Part shown: in pieces, positions 37,573 through 46,778 of the stretch
How positions within the stretch are numbered: the stretch's first letter is position 1
Layout of the letters: every line of letters starts with the position of its first letter
Assembly (NCBI GenBank): GCA_018703155.1
Contig: JABJGS010000064.1
Coordinates: forward strand, 1 to 53,115
Origin: Francisellaceae bacterium
Lineage (GTDB): Bacteria; Pseudomonadota; Gammaproteobacteria; UBA6186; Azoamicaceae
Reading direction: 5' to 3'
Length of the DNA stretch: 53,115 nt
Notes under the pieces: model-generated
The model's database searches: none
What the model was told of the DNA's origin: nothing
What the model saw: only the letters and a program-made list of their open reading frames with translations
Position numbers and translations under genes: made by a program

Positions 37573-37993
37573 AAAAATTTCTATTTTTAAAAATTTAGGT
37601 TTGGATTATCTAGTTCCTAGGTACGATAATATTTCTGTATACCCATTGAATGTAAACCCTAAATTACTGGTAATATCATCGTTACCTAATAGTGGCGGTC
37701 CAAATGAAGCCATGTTTATAGGGATGTTGAAAGTTTTAAAGCTTGCTCCACACGAGATGACTATTGTTAGATTTAAAGAACATGCTGAATTTGCATTGGC
37801 ATGGGATGAGTTACTGAAAATTATCCAAGTAATTGTTCCTGTTAGATTAATATATTTACAAAAAGATAATGAATTGCCATATATAGAAAATTGTCAAATA
37901 ATAAAGCACCCGATCAATTTAGCTACAGATATGTCTTTAAAACGAAAAGTTTACAATCAACTTTTAGAATTATCTAAGGAGCTATCACTATGA
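37565..37993 (+). CDS. HolD-like protein (DNA polymerase III psi subunit)
   Basis: About 142 residues, no signal or membrane segment. The pattern of an N-terminal basic/aromatic stretch, LLVISSLPN, then a helix and another strand resembles HolD, and the following gene is rimI, as in E. coli holD-rimI. Sequence similarity in this family is always weak, so the call rests mainly on gene order. It overlaps the leuA end by 8 bases and rimI by 4. Confidence 0.5.
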   Translation: MNKKISIFKNLGLDYLVPRYDNISVYPLNVNPKLLVISSLPNSGGPNEAMFIGMLKVLKLAPHEMTIVRFKEHAEFALAWDELLKIIQVIVPVRLIYLQKDNELPYIENCQIIKHPINLATDMSLKRKVYNQLLELSKELSL

Positions 37994-38442
37994 TTCTAAG
38001 GAAGATGATCGTTGAAGATGTGCCTCAAGTTAGGTGTATCGAGGTGGCCACTAGTGAAACTCCATGGTCTTACCAAACTTTTGTAGATTGTGTGGAAGTA
38101 GGTTATGAGTGTTGGGTGTTTGAAGAAGATAACATTTTAATTGCAGGTTTTGGGTTGCTGTCATTTGGTGCTGGCGAGGCACATATTCTTAATGTGGCAA
38201 TGGATATAAATTGGCAAGGCCAAGGATATGGTCGAAAAATGATGAACCATTTAATGAAATTTGCGCAAGATAAAGGTTCCAAGTCAGTGTATCTTGAAGT
38301 TCGTGAAACTAACACGGTCGCTATTTCCCTTTATGAAAAATTAGATTTTAAAGAAATTGGCCGCAGAGTAGATTATTATGGCAATAAATCTGGTAATAGA
38401 GAAGATGCTTTAGTTCTTGAAGTTAAATTTCTGAAAGAGTGA
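37990..38442 (+). CDS. rimI: ribosomal-protein-S18-alanine N-acetyltransferase
   Basis: GNAT acetyltransferase of 150 residues: the acetyl-CoA loop QGQGYGRKM, AHILNVAMD before it, YLEVRETNTVAISLYEKLDF after it, matching RimI closely. ATG 37990 has AAGGAG 8 bases upstream and overlaps the previous gene by 4. Known RimI acetylates the N-terminal Ala of S18. Confidence 0.9.
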   Translation: MILRKMIVEDVPQVRCIEVATSETPWSYQTFVDCVEVGYECWVFEEDNILIAGFGLLSFGAGEAHILNVAMDINWQGQGYGRKMMNHLMKFAQDKGSKSVYLEVRETNTVAISLYEKLDFKEIGRRVDYYGNKSGNREDALVLEVKFLKE

Positions 38443-38535
38443 TAAATAGACTTTAATTATTTAGGATAAACCCAAGGGATTATTTTTTCATGAAAAAAGT
38501 TAATACTTGATAACGCCTATATTAAAGATATAGAA

Positions 38536-38566
38536 AGAAGGACAATTTAAATTTGCCTGTCCTTCT
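38536..38566. terminator. probable bidirectional terminator hairpin
   Basis: AGAAGGACA (38536-38544) pairs perfectly with TGTCCTTCT (38558-38566) around a 13-base loop. It lies between the convergent rimI and VOC genes. U-tracts on either side are weak, hence moderate confidence. Confidence 0.55.
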
Positions 38567-38575
38567 TAATGTTCA

Positions 38576-38953
38576 TTATTTAGGTTTGTGGCAAACTGCT
38601 TCTATGTTGTGACCATTTGGATCAAGAACAAATGCGCCATAGTAATCAGGATGATAGATTTCTCGTATGCCAGGCTCGCCGTTATCTTTGGCTCCAGCAT
38701 TTAATGCAGCCTGATAAAATTCATCAACAATTTTCCTACTATCTGCTAAAAAAGCAAGGTGGTGACCAATTACTTCTTTGCCTTCACCAAACCAAAATTC
38801 AGGCTTTTGATCTTTGCCAAATCCAGCCCAGGTGTGAGGTCCGCCATCGTATTCCATTATAAGTTCAATGCCTAAAGGTTTTAAGGCTTCTAGATAGAAT
38901 TGTTTGCTAATCTGGTAGTCTTTAACGTATAACCCAATGTGATCGATGATCAT
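38576..38953 (-). CDS. VOC (glyoxalase/bleomycin-resistance) family protein
   Basis: 125 residues with the two beta-alpha-beta-beta-beta modules of the VOC fold. MIIDHIGLYVKD gives the first metal-ligand His, and DPNGHNIEAVCH holds the last Glu. Substrate unknown; such proteins act on small metabolites or bind toxins. Monocistronic, minus strand, 72 bases downstream of the LysR gene. Confidence 0.88.
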   Translation of the reverse strand: MIIDHIGLYVKDYQISKQFYLEALKPLGIELIMEYDGGPHTWAGFGKDQKPEFWFGEGKEVIGHHLAFLADSRKIVDEFYQAALNAGAKDNGEPGIREIYHPDYYGAFVLDPNGHNIEAVCHKPK

Positions 38954-39025
38954 AGATATTCCTTATTTTTAACAACCAAGAGCTGTTTATAATAACAGCT
39001 CTTCGCCGATACTACAAAGATGCTT

Positions 39026-39976
39026 TTATGATACAGCTTCAGCCTTCAGTGCAGTCTTAGTAGTATGTTTTACTTTGGTTGTTTCTTTTTCTCGTTCAGG
39101 AATACTAAGCCGATAGTTAAATTCAATGAATGCTTTAGATGCAGTTGGTAACACAGCAGCTTTTTCCCATATTATATTAATTTCATAGTGATGCTCTGGC
39201 ATTTCACCAAATTCAGGTATAAGTACTTGGCTATATTCTGGTTGACGATAAATATAGTCAGGAATAAGGCCAATACCTCTACTGTTTCTTAAATACCTAG
39301 CGATTCCGGTCCATGAATCTAAAACCATTTTTGTAGGAAGAGGTTTTTGGAATTTTTCTTGATAATAATCAGAAAAACCTCGGGTCTCAGGTCTGTTATC
39401 TGTTAGGATAATAAGGTTCTGTGAGTCGATACTAGAGAAATTTTTGTTTCGGTAAGCTGAGTATAATCCTCTATATATAGTTTGTTTTGAGTATTGGGTT
39501 AAATCCTCATCATGAATTATTATTCCAAAATCAACTTCATTTTTTTTCAGCGCGGTTAATACATCACCTGGAGAGAGAATGCTGATTTTGATATCAACAT
39601 TTGGGTAGGTATTATTAAATTGGTGTAATAGCTCTGGAAGGAAAAGTTCAGCAAGTCCTGTAGTCGTTGCAATACTCACTTGGCCGCTAATGTTTTTATC
39701 GCTAGCATGTACTTTGTTTATAAATATAGACCAGGATGAAAGTAGTGGAATTAGCTGATTGAAGAAATATATACCATGTGAAGTAAGTTTGAATTCACTT
39801 TTTTTGTGGCTGATAAGTTTTTCACTAATGGCCACTTCAATTTTTTTAATTGCTTGTGTTACTGCCGATTGGGAAACATTATGCTTCTTGGCACTATTAG
39901 AGATACTGCTTAGGGACACAGCATCGTAAAAATACAGTAATTGTAAGATATTCAGGTGTTTAATTTTATTAAGCAT
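39026..39976 (-). CDS. LysR family transcriptional regulator
   Basis: 316 residues. N-terminal winged helix: the SISNSAKKHNVSQSAVTQAIKKIE segment (recognised by its SQSAVTQ-x-I-K-x-L/I-E core) is a standard LysR helix-turn-helix. The substrate-binding domain follows from about residue 92 (GQVSIATT). It lies just upstream of the VOC gene on the same strand, so the two may be related in function; the inducer is unknown. Confidence 0.9.
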   Translation of the reverse strand: MLNKIKHLNILQLLYFYDAVSLSSISNSAKKHNVSQSAVTQAIKKIEVAISEKLISHKKSEFKLTSHGIYFFNQLIPLLSSWSIFINKVHASDKNISGQVSIATTTGLAELFLPELLHQFNNTYPNVDIKISILSPGDVLTALKKNEVDFGIIIHDEDLTQYSKQTIYRGLYSAYRNKNFSSIDSQNLIILTDNRPETRGFSDYYQEKFQKPLPTKMVLDSWTGIARYLRNSRGIGLIPDYIYRQPEYSQVLIPEFGEMPEHHYEINIIWEKAAVLPTASKAFIEFNYRLSIPEREKETTKVKHTTKTALKAEAVS

Positions 39977-40427
39977 AACAATACTTCTTTTTTAAATTCA
40001 AGTGGGCGCTACCATTTGTGATTAGGTTAAGATATTGCTAGGCCACATTCACATAGATGGTATTATCGGTATGTTTTATTTTCAAACAAAAAGAAATGGG
40101 AGATTATGAAAATCGAAAAATATAGAGATGATGTAAACTTTCGTCAGCACCTGAAGCGTACATATGAATTAAGTCCTTAGCTTTAATTTATCAATTTATT
40201 TATAAGTAGTTATAGTTTCCACAAATATGAACTTATTTCAATAGATTTTTACCATATAAAGTTAGAAAAGTAAAAGAATCATTGTGCGAAAAGATAAATT
40301 CACTTGAAATTCGTTAAAAAAAGAGTTTTTTGCATTATCACTAATAAGAAAACCACCAAAATTTCAGTTGTTTTTGATGTTGTATAAGCACGTATAAGCA
40401 TTGCTTATAAACTTTGCCTCGAAACAA
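39977..40427. other. intergenic stretch with one short reading frame
   Basis: These 451 bases hold no recognised gene. A 24-residue frame (ATG 40106 to TAG 40178-40180) has GGGAG 4 bases upstream and starts MKIEKYRDD; it looks like the beginning of a longer, lost gene. A poly-A/T-rich stretch fills the rest up to hpnE. Confidence 0.4.
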
Positions 40428-41747
40428 TTATGTGTTAATAATTGCATTTGCAACAGCTTTTCCGTTCATTACTGCCCCTTCAAGTGTTGAGGGGAAATCA
40501 TTTTTTATATAGTCACCACACAAGAAAATATTGGGATATTCTGTTGTGAAGGAAGGTCTTAATTTTTGGGTCTTTGGGGTTGCAGAAAAAGCTGCAAATT
40601 TTTCTTTAATAACCTTGGTATCAATAAGCTTATTTTCAGGGATGAAATTAGTTACTTCACTGTTAACTCTTGCTATTAAATCTTCTTGTGAAAGGGAATT
40701 GTATGGGCCTGTGCCACTTAAAACAATACCAATGATTGTAGGATCACCTTGGATTGATCTATCAAAGTACCATTGTCCCAGAATATCAGATCCAACCATA
40801 CCGATCATAGTTTGAGATAGAGTAACGGGATTACAAAATCTTAGGTATACAGTTGTAATTGGCTCATACTGTATTTGGGCTATATTATCAAAAACTATAT
40901 CCATTAGAGGCAAATCTTTGGCGAAAGCTTTAATTGAATGGCTTGATGTTGCTATTATTATTTGTTTAGACTTTATTTCTAGGGAGTTTTTACATTTTAT
41001 GGTAGTTGAGTTAGGGCATATACTAGTAACTCTATGATGGAGAAAGACATGATGTCCATTGGACTTTAACCAATTTATGGTTGGATAAGCAAATATATTC
41101 CCTAAGTCTGTTTTTGCAAAAAGAAAATCTGAATATCCTTTAGTATTGGCAAAACTTTCCTTTAAGACATGCAAGAAGACTTGGGCTGAAGCCTTATTGA
41201 TCGGTGTTGTAAGCGCTGCAAGAGCTATAGGTTCCCAGAATTTAGTAATTAGAGTGTCACTCTGTCCTAGTGTCTTGAGATAACTATGTAGTTGTCTATC
41301 AGTACCTATTCTGAAATCATGTAGATGTTGTATGCCAAAAAACCTAAGTAATTGGAATTTTTCAATGACACTCAGGCCTGTTGCACTTGCAAGGCTAAAT
41401 AAGTTGTTAATTATTATCGGGAATATGCTGTTTTTGATACATAGTCTAAGGTGTTTATTGTTATTTGAAATATTTAAGTTTAGATGCTCGCGTTTAAATA
41501 AATCATTATAATCCACATCGATACTATGCAAATGATCAAGGACATTTCTGTATGCCCCAATTAGTAAGTGTTGGCCATTATCAACAGTATGCTGTCCCCA
41601 AGGAATGGATCTTGCTCTCCCACCAGGAGTCGGTGATGCTTCTAATAGAACTATTTTTTTTCCAGATAAACTAAGTTGTACACTTGCCGCAAGACCTGAA
41701 AATCCGGCACCGATTATAGTAACATCAGTTTCAATTGATCTACCCAT
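40428..41747 (-). CDS. hpnE: hydroxysqualene dehydroxylase HpnE
   Basis: 439 residues. FAD-dependent amine-oxidase/desaturase fold: dinucleotide site VTIIGAGFSGLAASVQL at the start, LLEASPTPGGRARS, and the closing FLCGDYIKNDFPSTLEGAV typical of this group. It reduces hydroxysqualene to squalene in the HpnCDE route. It overlaps hpnD by 8 bases. Last gene of the minus-strand operon. Confidence 0.9.
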   Translation of the reverse strand: MGRSIETDVTIIGAGFSGLAASVQLSLSGKKIVLLEASPTPGGRARSIPWGQHTVDNGQHLLIGAYRNVLDHLHSIDVDYNDLFKREHLNLNISNNNKHLRLCIKNSIFPIIINNLFSLASATGLSVIEKFQLLRFFGIQHLHDFRIGTDRQLHSYLKTLGQSDTLITKFWEPIALAALTTPINKASAQVFLHVLKESFANTKGYSDFLFAKTDLGNIFAYPTINWLKSNGHHVFLHHRVTSICPNSTTIKCKNSLEIKSKQIIIATSSHSIKAFAKDLPLMDIVFDNIAQIQYEPITTVYLRFCNPVTLSQTMIGMVGSDILGQWYFDRSIQGDPTIIGIVLSGTGPYNSLSQEDLIARVNSEVTNFIPENKLIDTKVIKEKFAAFSATPKTQKLRPSFTTEYPNIFLCGDYIKNDFPSTLEGAVMNGKAVANAIINT

Positions 41748-42627
41748 TGGCCAGAGAAATCTTAAGATTTTTTTTGATTAGTTTTTTTTCTTTACGGTAA
41801 GTGGTATATGCAAGCCAAATTTTCCTGATAGATGTAAGTGATATTTTATGATGTAACACAGGATATTTCGCAATTTGTATTTCTTTAAGTAAGGTGAAAT
41901 ATATCTTTGCCATAATCAACCCTGGGAGCTGTGTTGCTCTGTCAACATTTGATAGATATGAAAGCGACTTTTCATATAAGGTGTATGCTCTATTAGTTTC
42001 ATATTCCATTAGCGCTATAAAACGTTGGTCTTTTTCATCCATTAAATTGAGAATTTCTGTAGGCTGAATGGAGAATTTCTGTAAAGATTCAAGAGGAATG
42101 TATAACCTTTCTCTTCGTGCATCTTCACCAACATCACGTATAATATTTACTAATTGTAAAGCTAGCCCCATGTTTTTTGCATAAATCAAAGTTTTATTAT
42201 CTGTATATCCAAAGATGTCTGTAAGCATAAGGCCAACTGTGCTAGCAACACAGTAACAATATTTTTCCAAATCAACGATAGTGTCATATGAGTTGTATTT
42301 TAGGTCCATAATCATACCATCTAGCATGTCTAATAAATGCTGCTTTTTTATGATATGAGAAGATTTAGCTTCAATTATAGCAAGCGCAATTGGATGGCTA
42401 GCCTGATTTGTGAAAATGTTCTCTATTTCTTTACGCCACCACTGTATTTTTTCAAATGCAACTTCTTTGTTGTTGCAATCATCTACTATATCGTCAACTT
42501 CACGACAAAAAGCGTATATTGCAGTTATTGCTTGCCTTTGGGATTTGCTCAAAAATCTGAAGCTAAAATAAAAGCTAGATTTGCTAGCTTTAGTTTTTTC
42601 AAGGCAATATTGGTTGTAGTTTGTCAT
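41740..42627 (-). CDS. hpnD: presqualene diphosphate synthase HpnD
   Basis: About 295 residues, trans-isoprenyl diphosphate synthase of the squalene/phytoene type. First Asp-rich motif REVDDIVDD, second NIIRDVGEDARR followed by RLYIP. Condenses two farnesyl diphosphates to presqualene diphosphate. ATG 42627 has AAGG 8 bases upstream; the frame reaches 42696 but that lies deep in hpnC. Confidence 0.92.
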   Translation of the reverse strand: MTNYNQYCLEKTKASKSSFYFSFRFLSKSQRQAITAIYAFCREVDDIVDDCNNKEVAFEKIQWWRKEIENIFTNQASHPIALAIIEAKSSHIIKKQHLLDMLDGMIMDLKYNSYDTIVDLEKYCYCVASTVGLMLTDIFGYTDNKTLIYAKNMGLALQLVNIIRDVGEDARRERLYIPLESLQKFSIQPTEILNLMDEKDQRFIALMEYETNRAYTLYEKSLSYLSNVDRATQLPGLIMAKIYFTLLKEIQIAKYPVLHHKISLTSIRKIWLAYTTYRKEKKLIKKNLKISLANG

Positions 42628-43513
42628 TTTCAGTACCTTGTGGTGCTTTAAAAAAGTTGAAAAAAATAGATTTAAATATAATTTTAGGCCAAACACTTTT
42701 TCTCAATATTGGTTTATCATAGGGAGATTGTCTATTTTCCAGGGCCCTTAGAACTTCGTTTACAGCACAAACTGTCATTTTCATTTCCAGACCAAATTTA
42801 CCAGAAAGTTTATATCCAAGTGGATAACCTCGGTTGAATATTTCGCGACAAATCATTATGAATTCTTGGGATAAAGCAATAAATGAATCTGTATTTCTAT
42901 ATGTACGAATATCATCAGTACATATTCCATGTTTTTTTTGCATATCTAAAGGAATATAGCACCTATGTCGGTGAATTATATCTAAGTGGATATCTTGAGC
43001 AAAATTAATTAATTGGAATGCCGTACATAAATTATCAGATAATTTAAGATTTTCCTCATTATCATGGTTACATAAATGTAATAATATTCTACCAATGGGG
43101 TTGGCAGAATATTTGCAATAATTAAGAACCTCAGATAAGTTTTCATAATAGCTTTTATGAACATCTTGTTTAAAGGCATGTAACAAATCAAATAATAAAT
43201 TCACAGGGATGTTATGTGTGTGTATGGTATGAGAAAGAGCACAAAAATATGGGTGGTCAATAATCTTGCCAGTACTAATTTCTTCTAAATACAGGGATAA
43301 TTCGGATAGTTTTTTTATTCTGGTATTATTATCATCATGGCCTTCATCACTTATGTCATCAGCTATTCTAGCAAAAGCATAGACAGCTGCTATGCTTTTG
43401 CGAATATTTTTGGGTAAGAGCTTAGATGCTACTGGAAAATTTTCATAGTGAGAGAGTGCCATGTTTTGGCATCGAGTATACGACATCTCTATTTTTTTTT
43501 GATTGATAGTCAT
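42599..43513 (-). CDS. hpnC: hydroxysqualene synthase HpnC
   Basis: 304 residues, same fold as HpnD. Asp-rich ARIADDISDEG and NFAQDIHLDIIHRHRCYIPLD motifs are present. Converts presqualene diphosphate to hydroxysqualene. ATG 43513 overlaps gph by 4 bases. The three hpn genes in order C-D-E form the usual bacterial squalene module. No squalene-hopene cyclase gene is in this window. Confidence 0.92.
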   Translation of the reverse strand: MTINQKKIEMSYTRCQNMALSHYENFPVASKLLPKNIRKSIAAVYAFARIADDISDEGHDDNNTRIKKLSELSLYLEEISTGKIIDHPYFCALSHTIHTHNIPVNLLFDLLHAFKQDVHKSYYENLSEVLNYCKYSANPIGRILLHLCNHDNEENLKLSDNLCTAFQLINFAQDIHLDIIHRHRCYIPLDMQKKHGICTDDIRTYRNTDSFIALSQEFIMICREIFNRGYPLGYKLSGKFGLEMKMTVCAVNEVLRALENRQSPYDKPILRKSVWPKIIFKSIFFNFFKAPQGTENDKLQPILP

Positions 43514-44175
43514 GATTTTATACCAAAGTGATTTAATAGCTCGCCTTTAAGTTCTTTTACGGATGAAACGATAATATCAGCGTTCCAGGTTTTAGGGTTG
43601 TCATCTTTACCAATGTAACCATATTCAACCGCAATAGCCGGCATATTACAGCTATGAGCGGCATCGATATCGCGTTTAGCATCACCAACATATATACAAT
43701 TTTCTGGAGATAGTTTGATGTTATCGCAAGCCATCAAAATAGGATCCGGGTATGGCTTGGCTCTAGGAGCGCTGTCTCCGGAAATTACACAGTGAGGAGC
43801 TGGGAGAATCTTTAGGACCTTTAGCAGTGCTGTAGTTAGTTTATGTGGCTTGTTAGTTACAATGCCCCAGGGAATATTGTTTCCCTTAAGAGTGTTTAAA
43901 ATATCTTGCATATCAGGGAATAAAACAGAATGTTGGTAGCATGTATTGCTATAATGTGAAATAAAACTAGGAACAAAATATTCGGGCAGAGAATCAATGC
44001 AAAGGGTATTGATTAAAATTGATTTGGAGCCATTAGAAACTAAGTTTCGTAAATATTCATAATCAACCTCAGGTTTGATCATAACATTATGTTCATGAGA
44101 AAAAGTAATCAAAGCTTCATGGAAATCTGGAGCTGTATCTACTAACGTTCCATCCAGATCAAATAATACTGCCAC
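43510..44175 (-). CDS. gph: phosphoglycolate phosphatase-like HAD hydrolase
   Basis: 221 residues. HAD motif I VLFDLDGTLVD with nucleophile Asp6 and Asp8, motif II WGIVTNKP, motif III Lys in PRAKPYPDP and motif IV YVGDAKRDIDAA, all intact. In gammaproteobacteria this position after ubiG is held by Gph, or by MupP (N-acetylmuramic acid 6-phosphate phosphatase) in Pseudomonas; the sequence alone does not decide between them. Confidence 0.85.
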   Translation of the reverse strand: MAVLFDLDGTLVDTAPDFHEALITFSHEHNVMIKPEVDYEYLRNLVSNGSKSILINTLCIDSLPEYFVPSFISHYSNTCYQHSVLFPDMQDILNTLKGNNIPWGIVTNKPHKLTTALLKVLKILPAPHCVISGDSAPRAKPYPDPILMACDNIKLSPENCIYVGDAKRDIDAAHSCNMPAIAVEYGYIGKDDNPKTWNADIIVSSVKELKGELLNHFGIKS

Positions 44176-44181
44176 TACTAG

Positions 44182-44874
44182 TCACCTCTTAATTGCACAA
44201 GCTAAATAATTAATATCAATGTTTTTTGATAATGATGCAGATTTTGTTATAGGTAAATATTCTAATCCAGTGATATCAATTAATTCAAAATCATTAATAT
44301 AGAGTATTTTATTAAGCTCCGAAGGTTTGATAAATTTACTATAATCATGAGTGCCAGTAGGTAGTAATTTGAAAATATGTTCAGCTGCGATGATGGCCCC
44401 AGCGTAACTTTTAAAATTTCTATTGACTGTGGAAATGATTAATATTCCGTTATGTTTCAAACACTGTCGGCAATATGATAAAAATTTTTCAGGATTTTCT
44501 ACATGTTCAAGGAGTTCCATACATACGATAACATCAAAGCTTTCGTTATATTCATCACATAAATTTTCAATTGAATTACATGAATAGTTGATGTTGAGTC
44601 CCGAATTTTCACTATGTTGTTTAGCAACATTAATCATATCTGTACAAGCATCAACTCCAATAATATTAGGGAATTGCCTGTATAAAGATTCGGTTAAGAT
44701 CCCTGCACCACAGCCTAAGTCCATTATGTTGATGTTTTCAGATTCTATATGCCTAAATATATATTCAATTCTCGCTGCATTGATATGATGCAGCGGTTGG
44801 GCACTACCATTAATATCCCACCAATCATTGGCAAGTAATCTGAACTTTTCTATTTCATGAGCATTAACAGACAT
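44182..44874 (-). CDS. ubiG: ubiquinone biosynthesis O-methyltransferase
   Basis: 230 residues. Characteristic UbiG N-terminus (FRLLANDWWDINGSAQPLH) and SAM-binding MDLGCGAGILTE. Does both O-methylations of ubiquinone synthesis. Starts 7 bases after argS and is followed by gph after 6 bases, so it is part of the argS-ubiG-gph-hpnCDE transcript. Confidence 0.95.
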   Translation of the reverse strand: MSVNAHEIEKFRLLANDWWDINGSAQPLHHINAARIEYIFRHIESENINIMDLGCGAGILTESLYRQFPNIIGVDACTDMINVAKQHSENSGLNINYSCNSIENLCDEYNESFDVIVCMELLEHVENPEKFLSYCRQCLKHNGILIISTVNRNFKSYAGAIIAAEHIFKLLPTGTHDYSKFIKPSELNKILYINDFELIDITGLEYLPITKSASLSKNIDINYLACAIKR

Positions 44875-44881
44875 TTAAATC

Positions 44882-46636
44882 CTACATTTTTTCTAATGGG
44901 GATAACCCTAAGAGGAGCAAAGATTGGTAAATAATTTTTGCAGTTAGATCACATAATACTAATCTAGAATTTTCATGGTCACTACCTTGTACTCTGCAAT
45001 AATGGAAAAAACTGTGGAATAGTTCAGCAAGTTTGAAAATATATTCTGCAATTCTATTCGGCATTAATTCTTCACTTGCTTGATGAATCGTATCAGCAAA
45101 TAAAGATAAGTGAAAAGCAAGTTCCTTTTCACTGTCCTCATGTAGTTTGAGGATGAAATCTTCACTAAGTTGAAGACTTTCTTTATCACATTTGCGCATG
45201 ATGCTTTTGGCTCGCACGTAGGCATAGTTGACAAATGCTGCAGTATTACCTTCAAATTGTAACATTTTCTCATAGCTGAATTTATAGTTGCTAGTTCTGT
45301 TACAAGAAAGATCTGCATATTTAACAGCATTAATACCAAGTTTAGTTGCTTGTTCTTCTAAATTTGAAGCATCTATATCAGGAGTGCGTGTTTTTAAAAT
45401 TTGTTTGGATTCATCAATAGCACGGTTTAGTAAATCTATTAATTTTTCTGTTTCCCCTGAGCGAGTTTTAAATTTTTTGCCGTCTTCACGGAGTACTAGA
45501 CCAAATGGCACATGTTTTAGTGTTGTGATATCTGGATCATAGATGTTTGCTGAGTGTGCAGTAACAAACACCATATCAAAGTGTAACGCCTGCCCAGAAT
45601 CTACAACATAAATAATTAAATTAGCTTTATCCTGTTCCACTCTATGTTGGATAGCTGCAAGGTCAGTTGTTGAATAGTTAAAACCACCGTCAGATTTTTG
45701 TATAATTAATGGTAATGGATCACCTTCTCTATTAGTAAACCCTGGTTGATACACACACTTGGCACCATTAGAGTTTTCAACCATACCTTTTTGTTCTAGT
45801 AGATTAACTATGCTCTGTAATTGTGAATTATAGAATGACTCACCTTTAACTACTAAGTTTTCAATCCCAAGGATATTATAGATTTCATCATAACCTTGTT
45901 GAGAAATATGACATATTTGTTGCCAGATAGAATAGGTTGCCTCATCCTTACTTTGAAGTTTAACAACAGCAAGTTGTGAATTTCTTTTAAACTCAGGCTC
46001 ATTATCAAATCTGACTTTAGCTTTACGGTATATGTTGACTAATTCACTAAGAGAAAAATCTAGAGAAGATATGTTTTGGTCTTCAAAGTAGGCGATGAGC
46101 ATGCCAAATTGAGTTCCCCAGTCACCAATATGATTAATTCTAGATACAGTATTACCTGTGAATTCAAGTATCCTTGCTAGTGATTCACCAATGATTGTTG
46201 AACGTAAGTGACCAACATGCATTTCTTTTGCTACATTGGGAGATGAATAATCAATAACTACATTTTTAGTTGATACTGGTTTTTCAATACCAAAGTTAGT
46301 GTGTGAATAAATACTAGAAACATTTGAAGCTAGTGTTTCTGGTGAAAGAGTTAAGTTAATGAATCCAGGACCTGCGATGTCTGTTTTTGTGAAATTCAAA
46401 GTACTTATAGACTCAGACTCTTTAATAATATTCTCCAATATTACAGACGCTATTTCACGTGGAGATTTTTTTAGTTTTTTGGCAAGATTTAAAGCCGCAT
46501 TACACTGATAGTGTCCGAAACTTTTTTGAGTCGCTACGGTTACTTTGGCATCAGCAATGGTTAAATTTTCTAATTGATCATAGCTTTTTACCAGTGCATT
46601 AAAACAAAGCGTTTTTATGTCGTTTGTCAAACTCAT
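44882..46636 (-). CDS. argS: arginine--tRNA ligase
   Basis: About 584 residues, class I. N-terminal additional domain, HIGH-like HVGHLRSTIIGE, KMSKS-like FKTRSGE, and a DALR anticodon-binding C-terminus with ALNE-type AFVNYAYVRAKS. ATG 46636 is preferred over 46654 because GAGAG lies 6 bases upstream. First gene of the minus-strand operon, divergent from the SDR gene. Confidence 0.96.
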   Translation of the reverse strand: MSLTNDIKTLCFNALVKSYDQLENLTIADAKVTVATQKSFGHYQCNAALNLAKKLKKSPREIASVILENIIKESESISTLNFTKTDIAGPGFINLTLSPETLASNVSSIYSHTNFGIEKPVSTKNVVIDYSSPNVAKEMHVGHLRSTIIGESLARILEFTGNTVSRINHIGDWGTQFGMLIAYFEDQNISSLDFSLSELVNIYRKAKVRFDNEPEFKRNSQLAVVKLQSKDEATYSIWQQICHISQQGYDEIYNILGIENLVVKGESFYNSQLQSIVNLLEQKGMVENSNGAKCVYQPGFTNREGDPLPLIIQKSDGGFNYSTTDLAAIQHRVEQDKANLIIYVVDSGQALHFDMVFVTAHSANIYDPDITTLKHVPFGLVLREDGKKFKTRSGETEKLIDLLNRAIDESKQILKTRTPDIDASNLEEQATKLGINAVKYADLSCNRTSNYKFSYEKMLQFEGNTAAFVNYAYVRAKSIMRKCDKESLQLSEDFILKLHEDSEKELAFHLSLFADTIHQASEELMPNRIAEYIFKLAELFHSFFHYCRVQGSDHENSRLVLCDLTAKIIYQSLLLLGLSPLEKM

Positions 46637-46778
46637 TTGTGCTCTCATGTGCAAAATTAGTCATATAATAGCATAAATGAATTGGCATTTTTTATTATGT
46701 ATGAAGCTCAGCTAAAACAAAGGTACTCTGTTTACAGCAAGAGTGTATACTGGGCTTATAAATTTTAGCGGAGGTTTT

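Noticed and set aside
38461-38510. CCC-AA-GGG followed by a T-run after rimI as a terminator
   Set aside because: The stem is only three base pairs; the 9-base stem at 38536-38566 is a better candidate.
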